Counted from the first letter of the stretch, positions 9,263 through 18,900 are shown. The stretch: DNA of 64,000 bases from Glaciihabitans sp. dw_435 (GCF_018449675.1 NZ_JAAVUZ010000001.1:496001-560000), one strand, 5' to 3'. Numbers and translations: made by a program. The notes: a model not told the origin generated them from the letters alone.

Positions 9263-10411
9263 GTGCCTGCAATCAATCTTGGAATGCCGAAAGTCCCCGA
9301 AATCCTTGCGCCGCGTCGCAAATCCCGTCAGATCAAGGTGGGAAAGGTGCTCGTCGGTGGCGATGCGCGCATCAGCGTGCAGTCCATGTGCACGACACCC
9401 ACGACCAACATCAACGCGACTCTCCAGCAGATCGCCGAGCTGACGGCCTCCGGCTGCGACATCGTTCGCGTCGCCGTGCCCAGCCGTGACGACGCCGAAG
9501 CGCTTCCGATCATCGCGAAGAAGAGCCAGATCCCCGTCATCGCGGATATCCACTTCCAGCCGAACTACGTGTACGCCGCGATCGATGCCGGCTGTGCCGC
9601 CGTTCGCGTCAATCCCGGAAACATCCGCAAGTTTGACGACCAGGTCGGAAAGATTGCCGCAGCAGCCAAGGCCGCAGGCGTATCGATCCGCATCGGTGTC
9701 AACGCCGGTTCGCTCGAGCCCTCGATCTTGCAGAAGTACGGCAAGGCCACCCCGGAGGCCCTCGTCGAGAGCGCCGTCTGGGAGGCGAGCCTCTTCGAGG
9801 AGCACGACTTCCACGACTTCAAGATCTCTGTCAAGCACAACGACCCGATCGTCATGGTGAAGGCCTACCGCCTGCTCGCCGAGCGCGGCGACTGGCCCCT
9901 GCACCTCGGTGTGACCGAGGCCGGACCCAGCTTCCAGGGCACCATCAAGAGCGCGACCGCCTTCGGCATCCTGCTCTCGGAGGGCATCGGAGACACCATT
10001 CGTGTGTCACTGTCCGCGCCGCCCGCCGAGGAGATCAAGGTTGGACTGCAGATCCTGCAGTCGCTCAACCTGCGCGAGCGCAAGCTCGAGATCGTCTCCT
10101 GCCCGAGCTGTGGACGCGCCCAGGTGGACGTCTACAAGCTCGCCAACGACGTCACCGACGGACTCGAGGGAATGACAGTTCCCCTCCGCGTTGCGGTCAT
10201 GGGCTGCGTCGTCAACGGGCCCGGCGAGGCACGTGACGCCGACCTGGGTGTCGCAAGCGGTAACGGCAAGGGCCAGATCTTCGTTCGCGGAGAGGTCATC
10301 AAGACCGTCCCCGAGTCCGAGATCGTTGCAACCCTCATCGAAGAGGCCAACCGCATGGCCGCCGAAATGCCGGCTGGCGAACTCGGTTCTCCCGTCGTCG
10401 TCACCGCGTAA
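9263..10411 (+). CDS. ispG: 4-hydroxy-3-methylbut-2-en-1-yl diphosphate synthase
   Basis: A 382-residue iron-sulfur enzyme of the MEP pathway that makes HMBPP from MEcPP. The N-terminal TIM-barrel part contains [17 protein letters not shown] and the DIHFQPNY stretch. The C-terminal cluster domain has the three cysteines in [10 protein letters not shown] (about 280-290) and [10 protein letters not shown] (about 317). Length matches the bacterial short form. It likely uses its own leaderless promoter as well as read-through from dxr. Confidence 0.96.
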   Translation: MPAINLGMPKVPEILAPRRKSRQIKVGKVLVGGDARISVQSMCTTPTTNINATLQQIAELTASGCDIVRVAVPSRDDAEALPIIAKKSQIPVIADIHFQPNYVYAAIDAGCAAVRVNPGNIRKFDDQVGKIAAAAKAAGVSIRIGVNAGSLEPSILQKYGKATPEALVESAVWEASLFEEHDFHDFKISVKHNDPIVMVKAYRLLAERGDWPLHLGVTEAGPSFQGTIKSATAFGILLSEGIGDTIRVSLSAPPAEEIKVGLQILQSLNLRERKLEIVSCPSCGRAQVDVYKLANDVTDGLEGMTVPLRVAVMGCVVNGPGEARDADLGVASGNGKGQIFVRGEVIKTVPESEIVATLIEEANRMAAEMPAGELGSPVVVTA

Positions 10412-10444
10412 CAGCGGCGTTCGGAGCGTCCGGCGGTGCGCCGG

Positions 10445-10450
10445 TAACAT
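10445..10450 (+). promoter_or_regulatory. Putative -10 of leaderless proS transcript
   Basis: TAACAT ends 7 bases before GTG 10458, again without a ribosome-binding site. It supports this start over upstream in-frame starts that lie inside ispG. Confidence 0.55.
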
Positions 10451-10457
10451 TGGACCC

Positions 10458-12245
10458 GTGCCAACACGCCTCTCACACCTCTTTGTCCGTACCCTCCGCG
10501 AAGACCCCGTCGATGCGGAGGTAGCGAGCCACCGCCTGCTGGTTCGCGCCGGCTACATCCGCCGTCAGGCGCCGGGTGTCTTCGCGTGGCTGCCGCTTGG
10601 CCTCCGGGTGAAGCGCAAGATCGAGGCCATCATCCGCGAGGAGATGGACGCTGCCGGTGCGCAGGAAGTTCACTTCCCCGGGCTGCTGCCCCGTGAGCCC
10701 TATGAGCAGACCGGTCGCTGGGAGAAATACGGCGACGGCATCTTCCGGCTGCAGGATCGCAAGGGCGCCGATTACCTTCTGGCCCCCACGCACGAAGAGG
10801 TCTTCACCCTGATGGTGAAGGACCTGTACTCCTCGTACAAGGACCTGCCCCTATCGATCTACCAGATCCAGGACAAGTACCGCGATGAGGCCCGTTCCCG
10901 CGGTGGTCTGCTGCGCGGCCGCGAATTCACCATGAAGGACGCGTACTCCTTCGACTACACCGATGCCGGGCTCGACGTCAGCTACCAGGCGCAGCGCGAC
11001 GCGTACGAGCGGATCTTCACCCGCCTCGGCCTCGACTACGTCATCGTTGCCGCCGACAGCGGCCTTATGGGTGGCGCCCGCAGTGAGGAATTCCTGCACC
11101 CGACCCTGGTTGGAGAGGACACCTTCGTTCGTTCCGCCGGCGGGTACGCCGCAAACGTCGAGGCGTTCGTGACACGTGCCCCCGAAGCACGCTCCATCGA
11201 GGGCCTCACTCCCGCTGAGGTGCTCGACACCCCCGACACGCCGACCATCGCGACCCTCGTCGCGGTCGCGAACGAGAAGCACCCGCGACCCGACGGGCGC
11301 GCGTGGACCGCCGCGGATACCCTCAAGAACATCGTGCTGACGGTGAAGAACGTCGATGGGAACCGTGAGCTGGTGGTCATCGGCCTTCCCGGAGACCGCG
11401 ACGTCGACATGAAGCGCGCCGAGGTAGTTTTCCAGCCGGCCGAGGTCGAAGCTGCAACCCCGGAAGACTTCGCCGCACACGCGAAGCTTGAGGGACGCGC
11501 GGCGCTGGTCAAGGGATACATCGGTCCATGGGGAGTGGATGGCCCGGTCCTCGGTGAAACCTCGAGCACTGGCATCCGCTACCTGCTGGATCCCCGCGTG
11601 GTCGACGGATCCGGCTGGATCACGGGCGCCAACGTGCACGGTCAGCATGTCTTCGGTCTCGTTGCGGGACGCGACTTCACCGCCGATGGGATTGCCGACG
11701 TCGCCGAGGTTCTCGAGGGCGACCCCGCTCCCGATGGATCCGGCCCTGTCGAGCTCGCGCGCGGTATGGAAATCGGCCACGTGTTCCAGCTTGGACGTTT
11801 CTTCGCGGATGCCCTCGGGCTCAAGGTTCTCGATGAAAACGGCAAGCTCGTGACCGTCACCATGGGCTCGTACGGCATTGGTGTCACGCGCGTCCTCGCC
11901 GTGATCGCCGAGAGCAACAACGACGGTAAGGGCCTGATCTGGCCCAAGAACGTTGCGCCGTTTGACGTGCACATCGTCGCCGCGGGCAAGGACGCAGTCG
12001 TGTACGAGGTCGCCGAGGCGCTCTCCGCGACGCTCGAGGACAGTGGCCTTGACGTGCTCTTTGACGACCGACCCAAGGTGTCCCCGGGGGTGAAGTTCGG
12101 CGACGCTGAGCTCCTCGGCGTTCCGGTCATCGTCATCGTGGGTCGCAGCGCAGCAGACGGCACCGTAGAGCTGTGGGACCGACGCACGGGGGAGCGCACC
12201 CCGCTTCCCGTCGCGGAGGTCGCCGCGGCCATCGCAGCGCTCTAA
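10458..12245 (+). CDS. proS: Proline--tRNA ligase
   Basis: A 595-residue class II aminoacyl-tRNA synthetase that charges tRNA-Pro. The start [17 protein letters not shown] matches bacterial-type ProRS. Class II motif 2 is visible around [17 protein letters not shown] (about 140-160). The bacterial INS editing domain lies at about 225-410 and the anticodon-binding domain at the C-terminus ([11 protein letters not shown] onward). Upstream in-frame codons extend into ispG but lack protein similarity. The gap after it contains a small GC hairpin (12249-12263). Confidence 0.96.
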   Translation: MPTRLSHLFVRTLREDPVDAEVASHRLLVRAGYIRRQAPGVFAWLPLGLRVKRKIEAIIREEMDAAGAQEVHFPGLLPREPYEQTGRWEKYGDGIFRLQDRKGADYLLAPTHEEVFTLMVKDLYSSYKDLPLSIYQIQDKYRDEARSRGGLLRGREFTMKDAYSFDYTDAGLDVSYQAQRDAYERIFTRLGLDYVIVAADSGLMGGARSEEFLHPTLVGEDTFVRSAGGYAANVEAFVTRAPEARSIEGLTPAEVLDTPDTPTIATLVAVANEKHPRPDGRAWTAADTLKNIVLTVKNVDGNRELVVIGLPGDRDVDMKRAEVVFQPAEVEAATPEDFAAHAKLEGRAALVKGYIGPWGVDGPVLGETSSTGIRYLLDPRVVDGSGWITGANVHGQHVFGLVAGRDFTADGIADVAEVLEGDPAPDGSGPVELARGMEIGHVFQLGRFFADALGLKVLDENGKLVTVTMGSYGIGVTRVLAVIAESNNDGKGLIWPKNVAPFDVHIVAAGKDAVVYEVAEALSATLEDSGLDVLFDDRPKVSPGVKFGDAELLGVPVIVIVGRSAADGTVELWDRRTGERTPLPVAEVAAAIAAL

Positions 12246-12377
12246 GAACGACCGTCGCGGTCGGGCTCGTGCCCGGCCGCGTCATGTGCGACCGACAAGG
12301 TTCGGGTACCGTAGACGAAGGACATCTGTTGGCACGAGCCAGCGGAGTCACAAGAATTTGAATAGTGGAGGCCCTCA
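12246..12377. other. Intergenic region proS-nusA, rimP not present
   Basis: In many actinobacteria rimP lies here. This 132-bp gap holds no such gene. It contains a small inverted repeat (CGACC/GGTCG, 12249-12263) that could end proS transcription, and a TACCGT (12307-12312) that may be the -10 of a nusA promoter with a leader of about 60 bases. Confidence 0.6.
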
Positions 12378-13379
12378 GTGGACATCGACCTGAGCGTGCT
12401 GCGTCTCTTGGAGCGCGAGCGAGAGATTCCTTTCGAGGAACTCGTTTTGATCATCGAACAGGCCATTCACACTGCCTACCTCAAGCACGCGGGTGAAGAC
12501 GACCTGGCTCCCGGGGATGCCCCGTTGACGAAGTCGCGCGTTGAGCTTGACCGCAAGTCGGGTCACGTCACCGTCTTTGTTGAGGAGCGTGATGAGGACG
12601 GCAACGTCATCGGTGAAGCGGAAGACAGCCCGAGCGACTTCGGTCGTATCGCGGCCTTCGCGGCGAAGCAGGTCATCAACCAGCGACTGCGCGACATCGC
12701 CGACGAGCACGTTCTCGGCGAGTTCCGCGGACGCGAGGGTGACATTGTTGCCGGCATCATCCAGCAGGGCCCCAACCCCCGGATGATCCATGTCGACCTT
12801 GGCTCGATCGAGGCGATTCTTCCTCCCGAGGAGCAGGTCCCGAGCGAGGACTACACCCACGGCAAGCGCATCCGCGTGTACGTCACCGCGGTGACCAAGG
12901 GACTCAAGGGACCGCAGATCACCGTCAGCCGCACGCACCCGTCCCTCGTGCGCAAGCTGTTCGCACTCGAGGTTCCGGAAATCGCCAGCGGAATCGTGGA
13001 GATCACCTCTCTCGCCCGTGAAGCCGGTCACCGCACCAAGATCGCTGTTCGTGCCACGCAGCCTGGGGTCAACGCCAAGGGCGCATGCATTGGCGAACTC
13101 GGCCAGCGTGTCCGTGCGGTGACGGCAGAGCTCAACAACGAGAAGATCGACATCGTCGACTACTCGGAGGACCTCTCGACGTTCGTAGCGAACGCGCTCT
13201 CGCCCGCCAAGGTGACCAGTGCGTTCGTCATTGACGAGTCACTCAAGGCAGTCCGCGCACTCGTGCCGGACTACCAGCTTTCCCTCGCCATCGGCAAGGA
13301 AGGCCAGAACGCGCGGCTCGCGGCGAAGCTCACGGGCGCTCGGATTGACATCCAGCCCGACTCGATCCTCGAGAGCTGA
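12378..13379 (+). CDS. nusA: Transcription termination/antitermination protein NusA
   Basis: A 333-residue NusA with the actinobacterial domain set: N-terminal RNA-polymerase-binding domain (1-110), S1 domain (about 110-190), and two KH domains (about 205-333). The KH GxxG-type signature is at AIGKEGQNARLAAKL near residue 302. It lacks the C-terminal acidic repeats of E. coli NusA, which is usual here. The GTG start has a GGAGG site. It binds nascent RNA and RNA polymerase to modulate pausing, and here is co-directional with ylxR, infB and rbfA. Confidence 0.96.
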   Translation: MDIDLSVLRLLEREREIPFEELVLIIEQAIHTAYLKHAGEDDLAPGDAPLTKSRVELDRKSGHVTVFVEERDEDGNVIGEAEDSPSDFGRIAAFAAKQVINQRLRDIADEHVLGEFRGREGDIVAGIIQQGPNPRMIHVDLGSIEAILPPEEQVPSEDYTHGKRIRVYVTAVTKGLKGPQITVSRTHPSLVRKLFALEVPEIASGIVEITSLAREAGHRTKIAVRATQPGVNAKGACIGELGQRVRAVTAELNNEKIDIVDYSEDLSTFVANALSPAKVTSAFVIDESLKAVRALVPDYQLSLAIGKEGQNARLAAKLTGARIDIQPDSILES

Positions 13380-13405
13380 ACCACGGAAGTTGCGCAGGGG
13401 GTATC

Positions 13406-13678
13406 ATGGAACCCGTAAGAACCTGCTTGGGCTGCCGTTCGCGCGCCGATAAATCCACTTTGCTGAGGGTCGTCGCACACGAAGGCGAAGTGATACCGGA
13501 TTCGTCCGCGACACTTCCTGGCCGAGGCGCGTGGGTCCATCCCACGCCCGAGTGCGTCGAGAAAGCCGTCGCTCGCAAGGCCTTTGGCCGTGCGCTGCGC
13601 GTCACAACGGCGCTTTCCACCGAGCAGGTCCGCGCAACAGTCGGAATCTCGTCCGAGGTTCCCCAAAGAACAGGCTGA
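13406..13678 (+). CDS. ylxR: YlxR-family nucleic-acid-binding protein (DUF448)
   Basis: A 90-residue YlxR-fold protein. It begins with the hallmark RTCLGCR and contains GRGAWVHP (about residues 42-49), the basic surface expected to bind RNA. It follows nusA by 26 bp, the conserved position. In Bacillus, YlxR (RnpM) affects RNase P; in actinobacteria its role is less clear. Confidence 0.92.
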   Translation: MEPVRTCLGCRSRADKSTLLRVVAHEGEVIPDSSATLPGRGAWVHPTPECVEKAVARKAFGRALRVTTALSTEQVRATVGISSEVPQRTG

Positions 13679-13772
13679 TTGACCTATGGACAACTAATGA
13701 GCGGCTCGAAATGAGACCCGTCCGTAATTAGGTGTCTGCCCCTGTCCGGGTGCAGACCCAGACAGGAGAAAA
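13679..13772 (+). promoter_or_regulatory. infB leader with chained mini-ORFs and competing stems
   Basis: Three very short reading frames are chained by start/stop overlaps: 13686-13697 (MDN), 13697-13714 (MSGSK) and 13711-13731 (MRPVRN). Directly after them GTCTGC (13734-13739) can pair with GCAGAC (13752-13757), while CCTGTC (13741-13746) can pair with GACAGG (13761-13766). The second stem covers part of the infB ribosome site AGGAG (13764-13768). The two stems cross, so they exclude each other or form a pseudoknot. A regulatory role is inference. Confidence 0.4.
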
Positions 13773-16547
13773 GTGGCTGCCAAACCACGCGTACACGAAG
13801 TCGCCGCCGAACTCGGCGTCGATAGCAAGGTTGCCCTCGCGAAGCTCAAGGAAATGGGCGAATTCGTCAAGGGACCTTCCTCCAGCATCGAACCACCGGT
13901 CGCGCGCAAGCTGAAAGCTGCGCTCGAAGCCGATGGAATCAAGGCGCCTGCCGCCGTTCCGGCCGCGCCGGTTCGCGCCCAGGCTCCCCGCCCCGGTGGA
14001 CCGCGCCCCGCGCCGGCTCCCGCCCCCGCCCCTGCCCCTGCTGCTCCGGTAGCCGAGGTTCCGGTCGAGGTCGTCCCGCCCACCCCGGCACCCCTCACGG
14101 TTGCGGAACGCCAGGCTCAGGCCGAGGCCGCCGCAGCTAACCCCGCACCGAAGGCCCCCGAAGCAGCAACCGGTTCGTCCGATGTTGCAGCTCCGCGTCC
14201 GTCGGGCATTCCGCGTCCGGGAGCTCCTCGTCCGGGTAACAACCCGTTCGCGAGCAACCAGGGCATGCAGCGTCCGGGAGCGGCGCGTCCGGGTAACAAC
14301 CCGTTCGCGAGCAACCAGGGCATGCAGCGTCCCGGCGCTCCCGCAACCGGCGGCGCCATCCCGCGTCCCGGTGCTCCCCGTCCCTCCGCTCCCCGTCCCG
14401 GTGGTCCCGGCCAGGGTGCCCGTCCGGGCGGCTTCGGCCAGCGTCCCGGCGGTCCCGGCGGAGCCCCGTTCCAGCAGCGTCCCGGCGGAGCCGGCCGACC
14501 TGCAGGCGGCGGTTTCCAGCGTCCCGGCGGCACCCCCGGTGCAGCACCCGCGTTCGGCGCTCCGCGTCCGGCCGGTGGCGGCGCAGGCGGCCGTGGCCGT
14601 GGTCCCGGCGGTGGTACCGCTGGTGCCTTCGGTCGTGGTGGCGGCAAGAGCAAGGCCCGCAAGTCAAAGCGTACGAAGAGGGCAGAATTCGAGCTCAGGG
14701 AAGCTCCGTCGCTTGGCGGCGTGAGCGTTCCCCGTGGCGACGGTTCGACCATCGTCCGCATGCGTCGTGGAGCTTCCATCACGGACTTCGCTGACAAGAT
14801 CGACACGAGCCCCGGCAACCTGGTCACCGTCCTGTTCCACCTGGGACAGATGGCGACCGCGACGGAGTCTCTCGACGAGGCCACTTTCGAGATCCTCGGC
14901 GACGAGCTGGGCTTTAAGATTCAGATGGTGTCGCCCGAGGACGAGGACCGCGAGCTGCTCAGCGGCTTCGGCATGGACCTTGACCAGGAGCTTGAGGACG
15001 AAGAAGAGAGCGATCTCGAGATTCGTCCCCCGGTTGTCACGGTCATGGGTCACGTTGACCACGGTAAGACCAAGCTGCTCGACTCGATCCGTCACGCCAA
15101 CGTTGTTGCCGGCGAAGCGGGTGGAATCACCCAGCACATCGGTGCTTACCAGGTCTGGACCGAGCACGAGGGCATCGAACGTGCCATCACCTTCATTGAC
15201 ACCCCGGGTCACGAGGCGTTCACCGCCATGCGTGCACGTGGTGCACAGGTCACTGACCTCGCAATCCTCGTGGTCGCGGCCGATGACGGAATCATGCCGC
15301 AGACGGTTGAGGCGCTCAACCACGCCCAGGCCGCTGGCATCCCGATCGTCGTTGCGGTGAACAAGGTGGACAAGGTCGGCGCTAACCCGGCCAAGGTTCG
15401 CCAGCAGCTCACCGAATTCGGCCTCGTCGCGGAAGAGTACGGCGGAGACACGATGTTCGTTGACGTTTCGGCGCTCAACAACCTCGGCATCGACAAGCTG
15501 CTCGACGCTGTGCTCCTTACTGCTGACGCGGGTCTCGACCTTCGCGCCAACCCGAACAAGGACGCACGTGGAGTCGCCATTGAAGCTCGCCTCGACAAGG
15601 GACGCGGTGCTGTTGCTACCGTGCTCATCCAGTCGGGAACGCTTCGCGTCGGTGACTCGATCGTCGCCGGTACCGCGTACGGCAAGGTTCGCGCCATGTT
15701 CGATGAGGACGGCGTTGCAGTGGCCGAGGCCGCTCCGGCTCGTCCGGTGCAGGTGCAGGGTCTGTCGACGGTGCCTCGCGCCGGTGACACCTTCCTTGTT
15801 ATTGAGGATGACCGCACCGCTCGTCAGATCGCTGAGAAGCGCGAAGCCGTTGAGCGTAACGCTCAGCTGGCCCGTGCCCGCAAGCGCATCAGCCTCGAGG
15901 ACTTCACCCGTGCACTCGAAGAGGGCAAGGTCGACTCGCTCAACCTCATCATCAAGGGTGACGTTTCCGGTGCTGTTGAAGCGCTCGAGGAATCGCTGCT
16001 CAAGATCGATGTGGACGACTCGGTCGCCCTGCGCATCATCCACCGCGGTGTTGGTGCTGTCACCGAGAGCGACGTCAACCTCGCAACGGTCGACAACGCG
16101 ATCATCATCGGATTCAACGTTCGTCCCGACACGAAGGCGCGCGAGCGTGCTGCACGTGAAGGCGTCGACGTTCGCTTCTACTCGGTCATCTACGCCGCAC
16201 TCGAGGACATTGAGAACTCCCTCAAGGGAATGCTCAAGCCCGAGTACGAGGAGGTGCAGTCCGGTGTCGCAGAAATCCGCGAGGTCTTCCGTTCCTCCAA
16301 GTTCGGAAACGTCGCCGGTGTCATCGTTCGCTCGGGTACCATCACCCGCAACGCCAAGGCGCGGGTCATCCGCGACGGCGTCGTGGTGGGGGACAACCTG
16401 GCCATCGAGTCGCTGCGTCGCTTCAAGGATGACGTCACCGAGGTTCGTACGGACTTCGAGGCTGGTATCGGCCTCGGCAAGTTCAACGACATCCAGATCG
16501 GTGACGAGATCGAGACGATCGAAATGAAGGAAAAGCCGCGCGTCTAA
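13773..16547 (+). CDS. infB: Translation initiation factor IF-2
   Basis: A 924-residue IF-2 that positions initiator tRNA on the ribosome. The N-terminal domain opens with [17 protein letters not shown] and is followed by a long low-complexity Pro/Gly/Arg-rich region (about 65-300). The GTPase has GHVDHGKT (426-433), [16 protein letters not shown] and NKVDK. Domains II-IV follow to the C-terminus. The Pro/Gly region carries a perfect 19-codon tandem repeat. The GTG start has AGGAG four bases upstream inside a potentially structured leader. Confidence 0.97.
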   Translation: MAAKPRVHEVAAELGVDSKVALAKLKEMGEFVKGPSSSIEPPVARKLKAALEADGIKAPAAVPAAPVRAQAPRPGGPRPAPAPAPAPAPAAPVAEVPVEVVPPTPAPLTVAERQAQAEAAAANPAPKAPEAATGSSDVAAPRPSGIPRPGAPRPGNNPFASNQGMQRPGAARPGNNPFASNQGMQRPGAPATGGAIPRPGAPRPSAPRPGGPGQGARPGGFGQRPGGPGGAPFQQRPGGAGRPAGGGFQRPGGTPGAAPAFGAPRPAGGGAGGRGRGPGGGTAGAFGRGGGKSKARKSKRTKRAEFELREAPSLGGVSVPRGDGSTIVRMRRGASITDFADKIDTSPGNLVTVLFHLGQMATATESLDEATFEILGDELGFKIQMVSPEDEDRELLSGFGMDLDQELEDEEESDLEIRPPVVTVMGHVDHGKTKLLDSIRHANVVAGEAGGITQHIGAYQVWTEHEGIERAITFIDTPGHEAFTAMRARGAQVTDLAILVVAADDGIMPQTVEALNHAQAAGIPIVVAVNKVDKVGANPAKVRQQLTEFGLVAEEYGGDTMFVDVSALNNLGIDKLLDAVLLTADAGLDLRANPNKDARGVAIEARLDKGRGAVATVLIQSGTLRVGDSIVAGTAYGKVRAMFDEDGVAVAEAAPARPVQVQGLSTVPRAGDTFLVIEDDRTARQIAEKREAVERNAQLARARKRISLEDFTRALEEGKVDSLNLIIKGDVSGAVEALEESLLKIDVDDSVALRIIHRGVGAVTESDVNLATVDNAIIIGFNVRPDTKARERAAREGVDVRFYSVIYAALEDIENSLKGMLKPEYEEVQSGVAEIREVFRSSKFGNVAGVIVRSGTITRNAKARVIRDGVVVGDNLAIESLRRFKDDVTEVRTDFEAGIGLGKFNDIQIGDEIETIEMKEKPRV
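14229..14332 (+). repeat. Direct repeat in the IF-2 low-complexity region
   Basis: A 47-bp sequence at 14229-14275 recurs exactly at 14286-14332, a period of 57 bp or 19 codons. It encodes two copies of [17 protein letters not shown]. The identity at DNA level points to a recent in-frame duplication by slippage or unequal recombination, in a part of IF-2 known to vary in length. Confidence 0.9.
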
Positions 16548-16560
16548 CCGCGTGGTCGTC

Positions 16561-16650
16561 GGGGTCCCGTTCTCCTCAGGGAGAGCGGGACCCCCGACCC
16601 CGGGTCTCCGCAGGGAAACCCGGGACCCCTCCCGCGGCTTAGCGCGGGAG
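16561..16650 (+). terminator. Cluster of strong hairpins between infB and rbfA
   Basis: Three stems lie in tandem: 16561-16594 (15 bp, loop TCAG), 16599-16624 (7 bp, CCCGGGT/ACCCGGG) and 16629-16650 (8 bp, CTCCCGCG/CGCGGGAG). None has a T-tract. The arm CGGGACCCC occurs twice (16586-16594 and 16621-16629), so the first arm at 16561-16569 can choose between two partners. Possible roles are T-less termination, attenuation, or RNA processing between infB and rbfA. Confidence 0.75.
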
Positions 16651-16730
16651 ACGTGAAACAGAAGACCATCACAGGTCACTGCCCCGCGAGCGCACTGCGT
16701 TTCGGGGCCCACACACGCAAGGAGTAGTCC

Positions 16731-17291
16731 ATGGCTGATCCGGCTCGCGCCGCCAAGATGGCGGATCGCATCAAGGTCATCATCGCCAAGCGTCTGGAGA
16801 AGGGGATCAAGGATCCCCGGCTCGGGTTCGTCACCATCACCGACGTTCGCGTCACCGGTGACCTGCAGCACGCCTCCGTCTTCTTCACCGTGTACGGCAC
16901 CGACGAAGAGCGGGCCGATTCGGCCGCGGCTCTCCGGTCGGCCACGGGAATGCTGCGCAGCGAGGTGGGCAAGAACATCACCGCCCGCCTCACCCCGTCG
17001 CTCGAATTCATTCCCGATGGAATCCCGGAAAACGCGGCTCTCATCGACTCCCTTCTCGTCGAGGCGCGCAACCGCGACACCGAGGTCTCCGGCCTCGCCG
17101 CGAACGCCCAGTACGCCGGGGACGAAGACCCCTACGTCAAGCCGCGCGACATCGCTGCGGAAGAAGAGGCCGCAGGCTTCGATGATGACGACGATGACGA
17201 TGATGAGACCGACTTCGAGGACGACGGCGACGAAGGAGACGAGTTCACCTTCGAGTCCAACCCCGAGGCCGAGAACCCCGAAAAGGCTTAA
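16731..17291 (+). CDS. rbfA: 30S ribosome-binding factor RbfA
   Basis: A 186-residue RbfA, a KH-fold protein needed for late 30S maturation and 16S 5' end processing. The family core spans residues 1-120 (ARAAKMADRIKVIIAKRLE at the N-terminus, DPRLGFVTITDVRVTGDL). The last 60 residues form a very acidic Asp/Glu tail including a run of eight Asp from about residue 147, longer than in most RbfA proteins. The ATG has AAGGAG. It lies beyond the hairpin cluster after infB. Confidence 0.94.
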   Translation: MADPARAAKMADRIKVIIAKRLEKGIKDPRLGFVTITDVRVTGDLQHASVFFTVYGTDEERADSAAALRSATGMLRSEVGKNITARLTPSLEFIPDGIPENAALIDSLLVEARNRDTEVSGLAANAQYAGDEDPYVKPRDIAAEEEAAGFDDDDDDDDETDFEDDGDEGDEFTFESNPEAENPEKA

Positions 17292-17329
17292 CGCTTAGAC
17301 GTCTCTGGAACACTGGCGGTCCGGCCGCA

Positions 17330-18202
17330 TCACTGGCCGGGCAGCTCGAAGGTTCTGTCTGACGTTTCCACGACGAGCCCGTCCGCGACCAGCCCGGTCA
17401 GCGAGCGGGCTCGTTGCGCGTCATCCGCCCATACCGACTCGATCTCGAGCATCGTGACGGGGATGTCGCTGCCGCGCAGCTCCGCCATGATCAGCCCACG
17501 CACCTGCCGGTCGGAGCCCTCGAACTTTTTCTGTTGCGGCGCGCGCTTTCCCTCGAATTCCGGATACCCCTCGGCCCGCCAGCGGCACATGTCCGCGATG
17601 GGGCACACGTCGCACCGGGGAGCCCGTGCCGTGCAGACGATTGCTCCGAGTTCCATGATTCCGGCGTTCGCCAGCGCGGCGGCGGGGACGTCCTCGGGCA
17701 GCTGTTCTTCCATCGACGCAAGATCGCGTTTGGTCGACGGAACACCTGCCTCGCCGAGGCCGTTCACTGCCCGGGCCAGCACCCGCCGTACGTTGATGTC
17801 GACAACGGGGTGGCGGTGCCCATACGCGAAGACCGCAACGGCGCGGGCGGTGTAGTCGCCAATACCCGGCAGGGCCAACAGGTCGTCGACGCTCTCCGGC
17901 ACGACGCCCCCGTGGCGCTCTGTAATGGCCACTGCGGCCGCGTGGAGGTTGAGCGCCCTCCGCGGGTAGCCGAGTCGGTCCCAGGCCCGCACGGCGTCAC
18001 CGGGAGACGCGGCGGCGAGATCTGCCGGGGTCGGCCACCGTTGAAGCCACTCGTCGAGGCGCGGAATGACCCGCGCAACCGGGGTCTGTTGCAACATGAA
18101 CTCGCTCACCAGGGTGCCCCAGGCGGTGAAACCGGGCCTGCGCCACGGCAGATCCCGCCCCGTTGCCGCAAACCAGTCGATGACGGCCGGCGCGATTCTC
18201 AT
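17330..18202 (-). CDS. mutY: A/G-specific adenine DNA glycosylase
   Basis: A 290-residue HhH-GPD glycosylase that removes adenine opposite 8-oxoguanine. The catalytic Glu lies in EFMLQQTP (about residue 34), the helix-hairpin-helix is LPGIGDYTARAVA (about 108-120), and the catalytic Asp is in VVDINVRRVLAR (about 134). Four cysteines for the 4Fe-4S cluster are in CTARAPRCDVCPIADMC (about 190-206). The C-terminal NUDIX-like lesion-sensing domain is short, as in other actinobacterial MutY. Starts with a leaderless-type ATG. Confidence 0.93.
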   Translation of the reverse strand: MRIAPAVIDWFAATGRDLPWRRPGFTAWGTLVSEFMLQQTPVARVIPRLDEWLQRWPTPADLAAASPGDAVRAWDRLGYPRRALNLHAAAVAITERHGGVVPESVDDLLALPGIGDYTARAVAVFAYGHRHPVVDINVRRVLARAVNGLGEAGVPSTKRDLASMEEQLPEDVPAAALANAGIMELGAIVCTARAPRCDVCPIADMCRWRAEGYPEFEGKRAPQQKKFEGSDRQVRGLIMAELRGSDIPVTMLEIESVWADDAQRARSLTGLVADGLVVETSDRTFELPGQ

Positions 18203-18208
18203 GACACA

Positions 18209-18218
18209 AGATTAGGCT
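18209..18218. promoter_or_regulatory. Overlapping divergent -10 elements of mutY and the kinase gene
   Basis: The bases AGATTAGGCT contain TAATCT on the - strand (18214-18209), 6 bases before the mutY ATG, and TAGGCT on the + strand (18213-18218), 7 bases before ATG 18226. The two hexamers share the self-complementary TA at 18213-18214. Both genes appear leaderless, and the whole intergenic region is only 23 bp. Confidence 0.6.
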
Positions 18219-18225
18219 GGTGGGT

Positions 18226-18894
18226 ATGACGAAATGGGCACCGGCTCGGGACGACACGATCGGCGCACTCGCCGACGAGATTCTTCACAACTATGCGCAC
18301 GGCCGGGTGGTGATCGCCATTGACGGCCCCGACGGCGCGGGCAAATCGCGTTTCGCCGACGACCTCGCCCGCGTGATGGGTGAGCGCGGGGCCGCCGCAT
18401 TCCGCGCCTCCATCGACGACTTCCATCACCCGTACGCGGAGGCGACCCGGGCCGGCGAGTTCGATCCGGCGGGCTGGTACGAGAACGCGTATGACTACGA
18501 CCTGCTCAAGACCGCTCTGATCAGTCCCTTCCGCAGCGGTGGGAGCTTCGTCACCGCAGCGTTCGATTCCGCCGAAGACATCCCGCGCACGCTCGCGGCC
18601 CTCACGGCGCCGGACGACGCGATCCTGATCGTCGACGGGGTCTTCCTCAATCGCGAGGAGCTGCGTGGCCTGTGGAACTACTCCGTCTACCTCGATGTGG
18701 ACGCGGATGTCGCGCTTGCCCGCTATTCCGAGCGTGACGGCACCTCACCCGACGCCGACGCTCCGCTCAACCAGCGCTACCTCGGTGCGCAGGCGCTCTA
18801 CGTGGCCGAAGCGCGCCCCCGCACCACGGCGACTGCCATCATCAACAACGCGGATTACGAGCACCCGCGTCGCAACTTCGCCGACAGCTGCTGA
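18226..18894 (+). CDS. Uridine-kinase-like P-loop phosphotransferase
   Basis: A 222-residue P-loop kinase. Walker A is GPDGAGKS (about residues 34-41), followed by a SIDDFHHPY motif that resembles the substrate loop of uridine kinase and phosphoribulokinase relatives. LIVDGVFLNREEL matches the Walker-B-like region. The substrate is not determined by sequence; nucleosides are the best guess. ATG 18226 is favoured over GTG 18220 by the TAGGCT exactly 7 bases upstream. Confidence 0.8.
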   Translation: MTKWAPARDDTIGALADEILHNYAHGRVVIAIDGPDGAGKSRFADDLARVMGERGAAAFRASIDDFHHPYAEATRAGEFDPAGWYENAYDYDLLKTALISPFRSGGSFVTAAFDSAEDIPRTLAALTAPDDAILIVDGVFLNREELRGLWNYSVYLDVDADVALARYSERDGTSPDADAPLNQRYLGAQALYVAEARPRTTATAIINNADYEHPRRNFADSC

Positions 18895-18900
18895 GCAGCT

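Noticed and set aside
14664-16871. 735-codon open frame antisense to infB
   Set aside because: It mirrors the third-position GC bias of infB, has no known domain, and is fully covered by a well-conserved gene on the other strand.
17170-17260. Asp codon run in rbfA as a microsatellite
   Set aside because: The codons alternate GAT and GAC without exact repeat units, consistent with selection for an acidic tail and not slippage.
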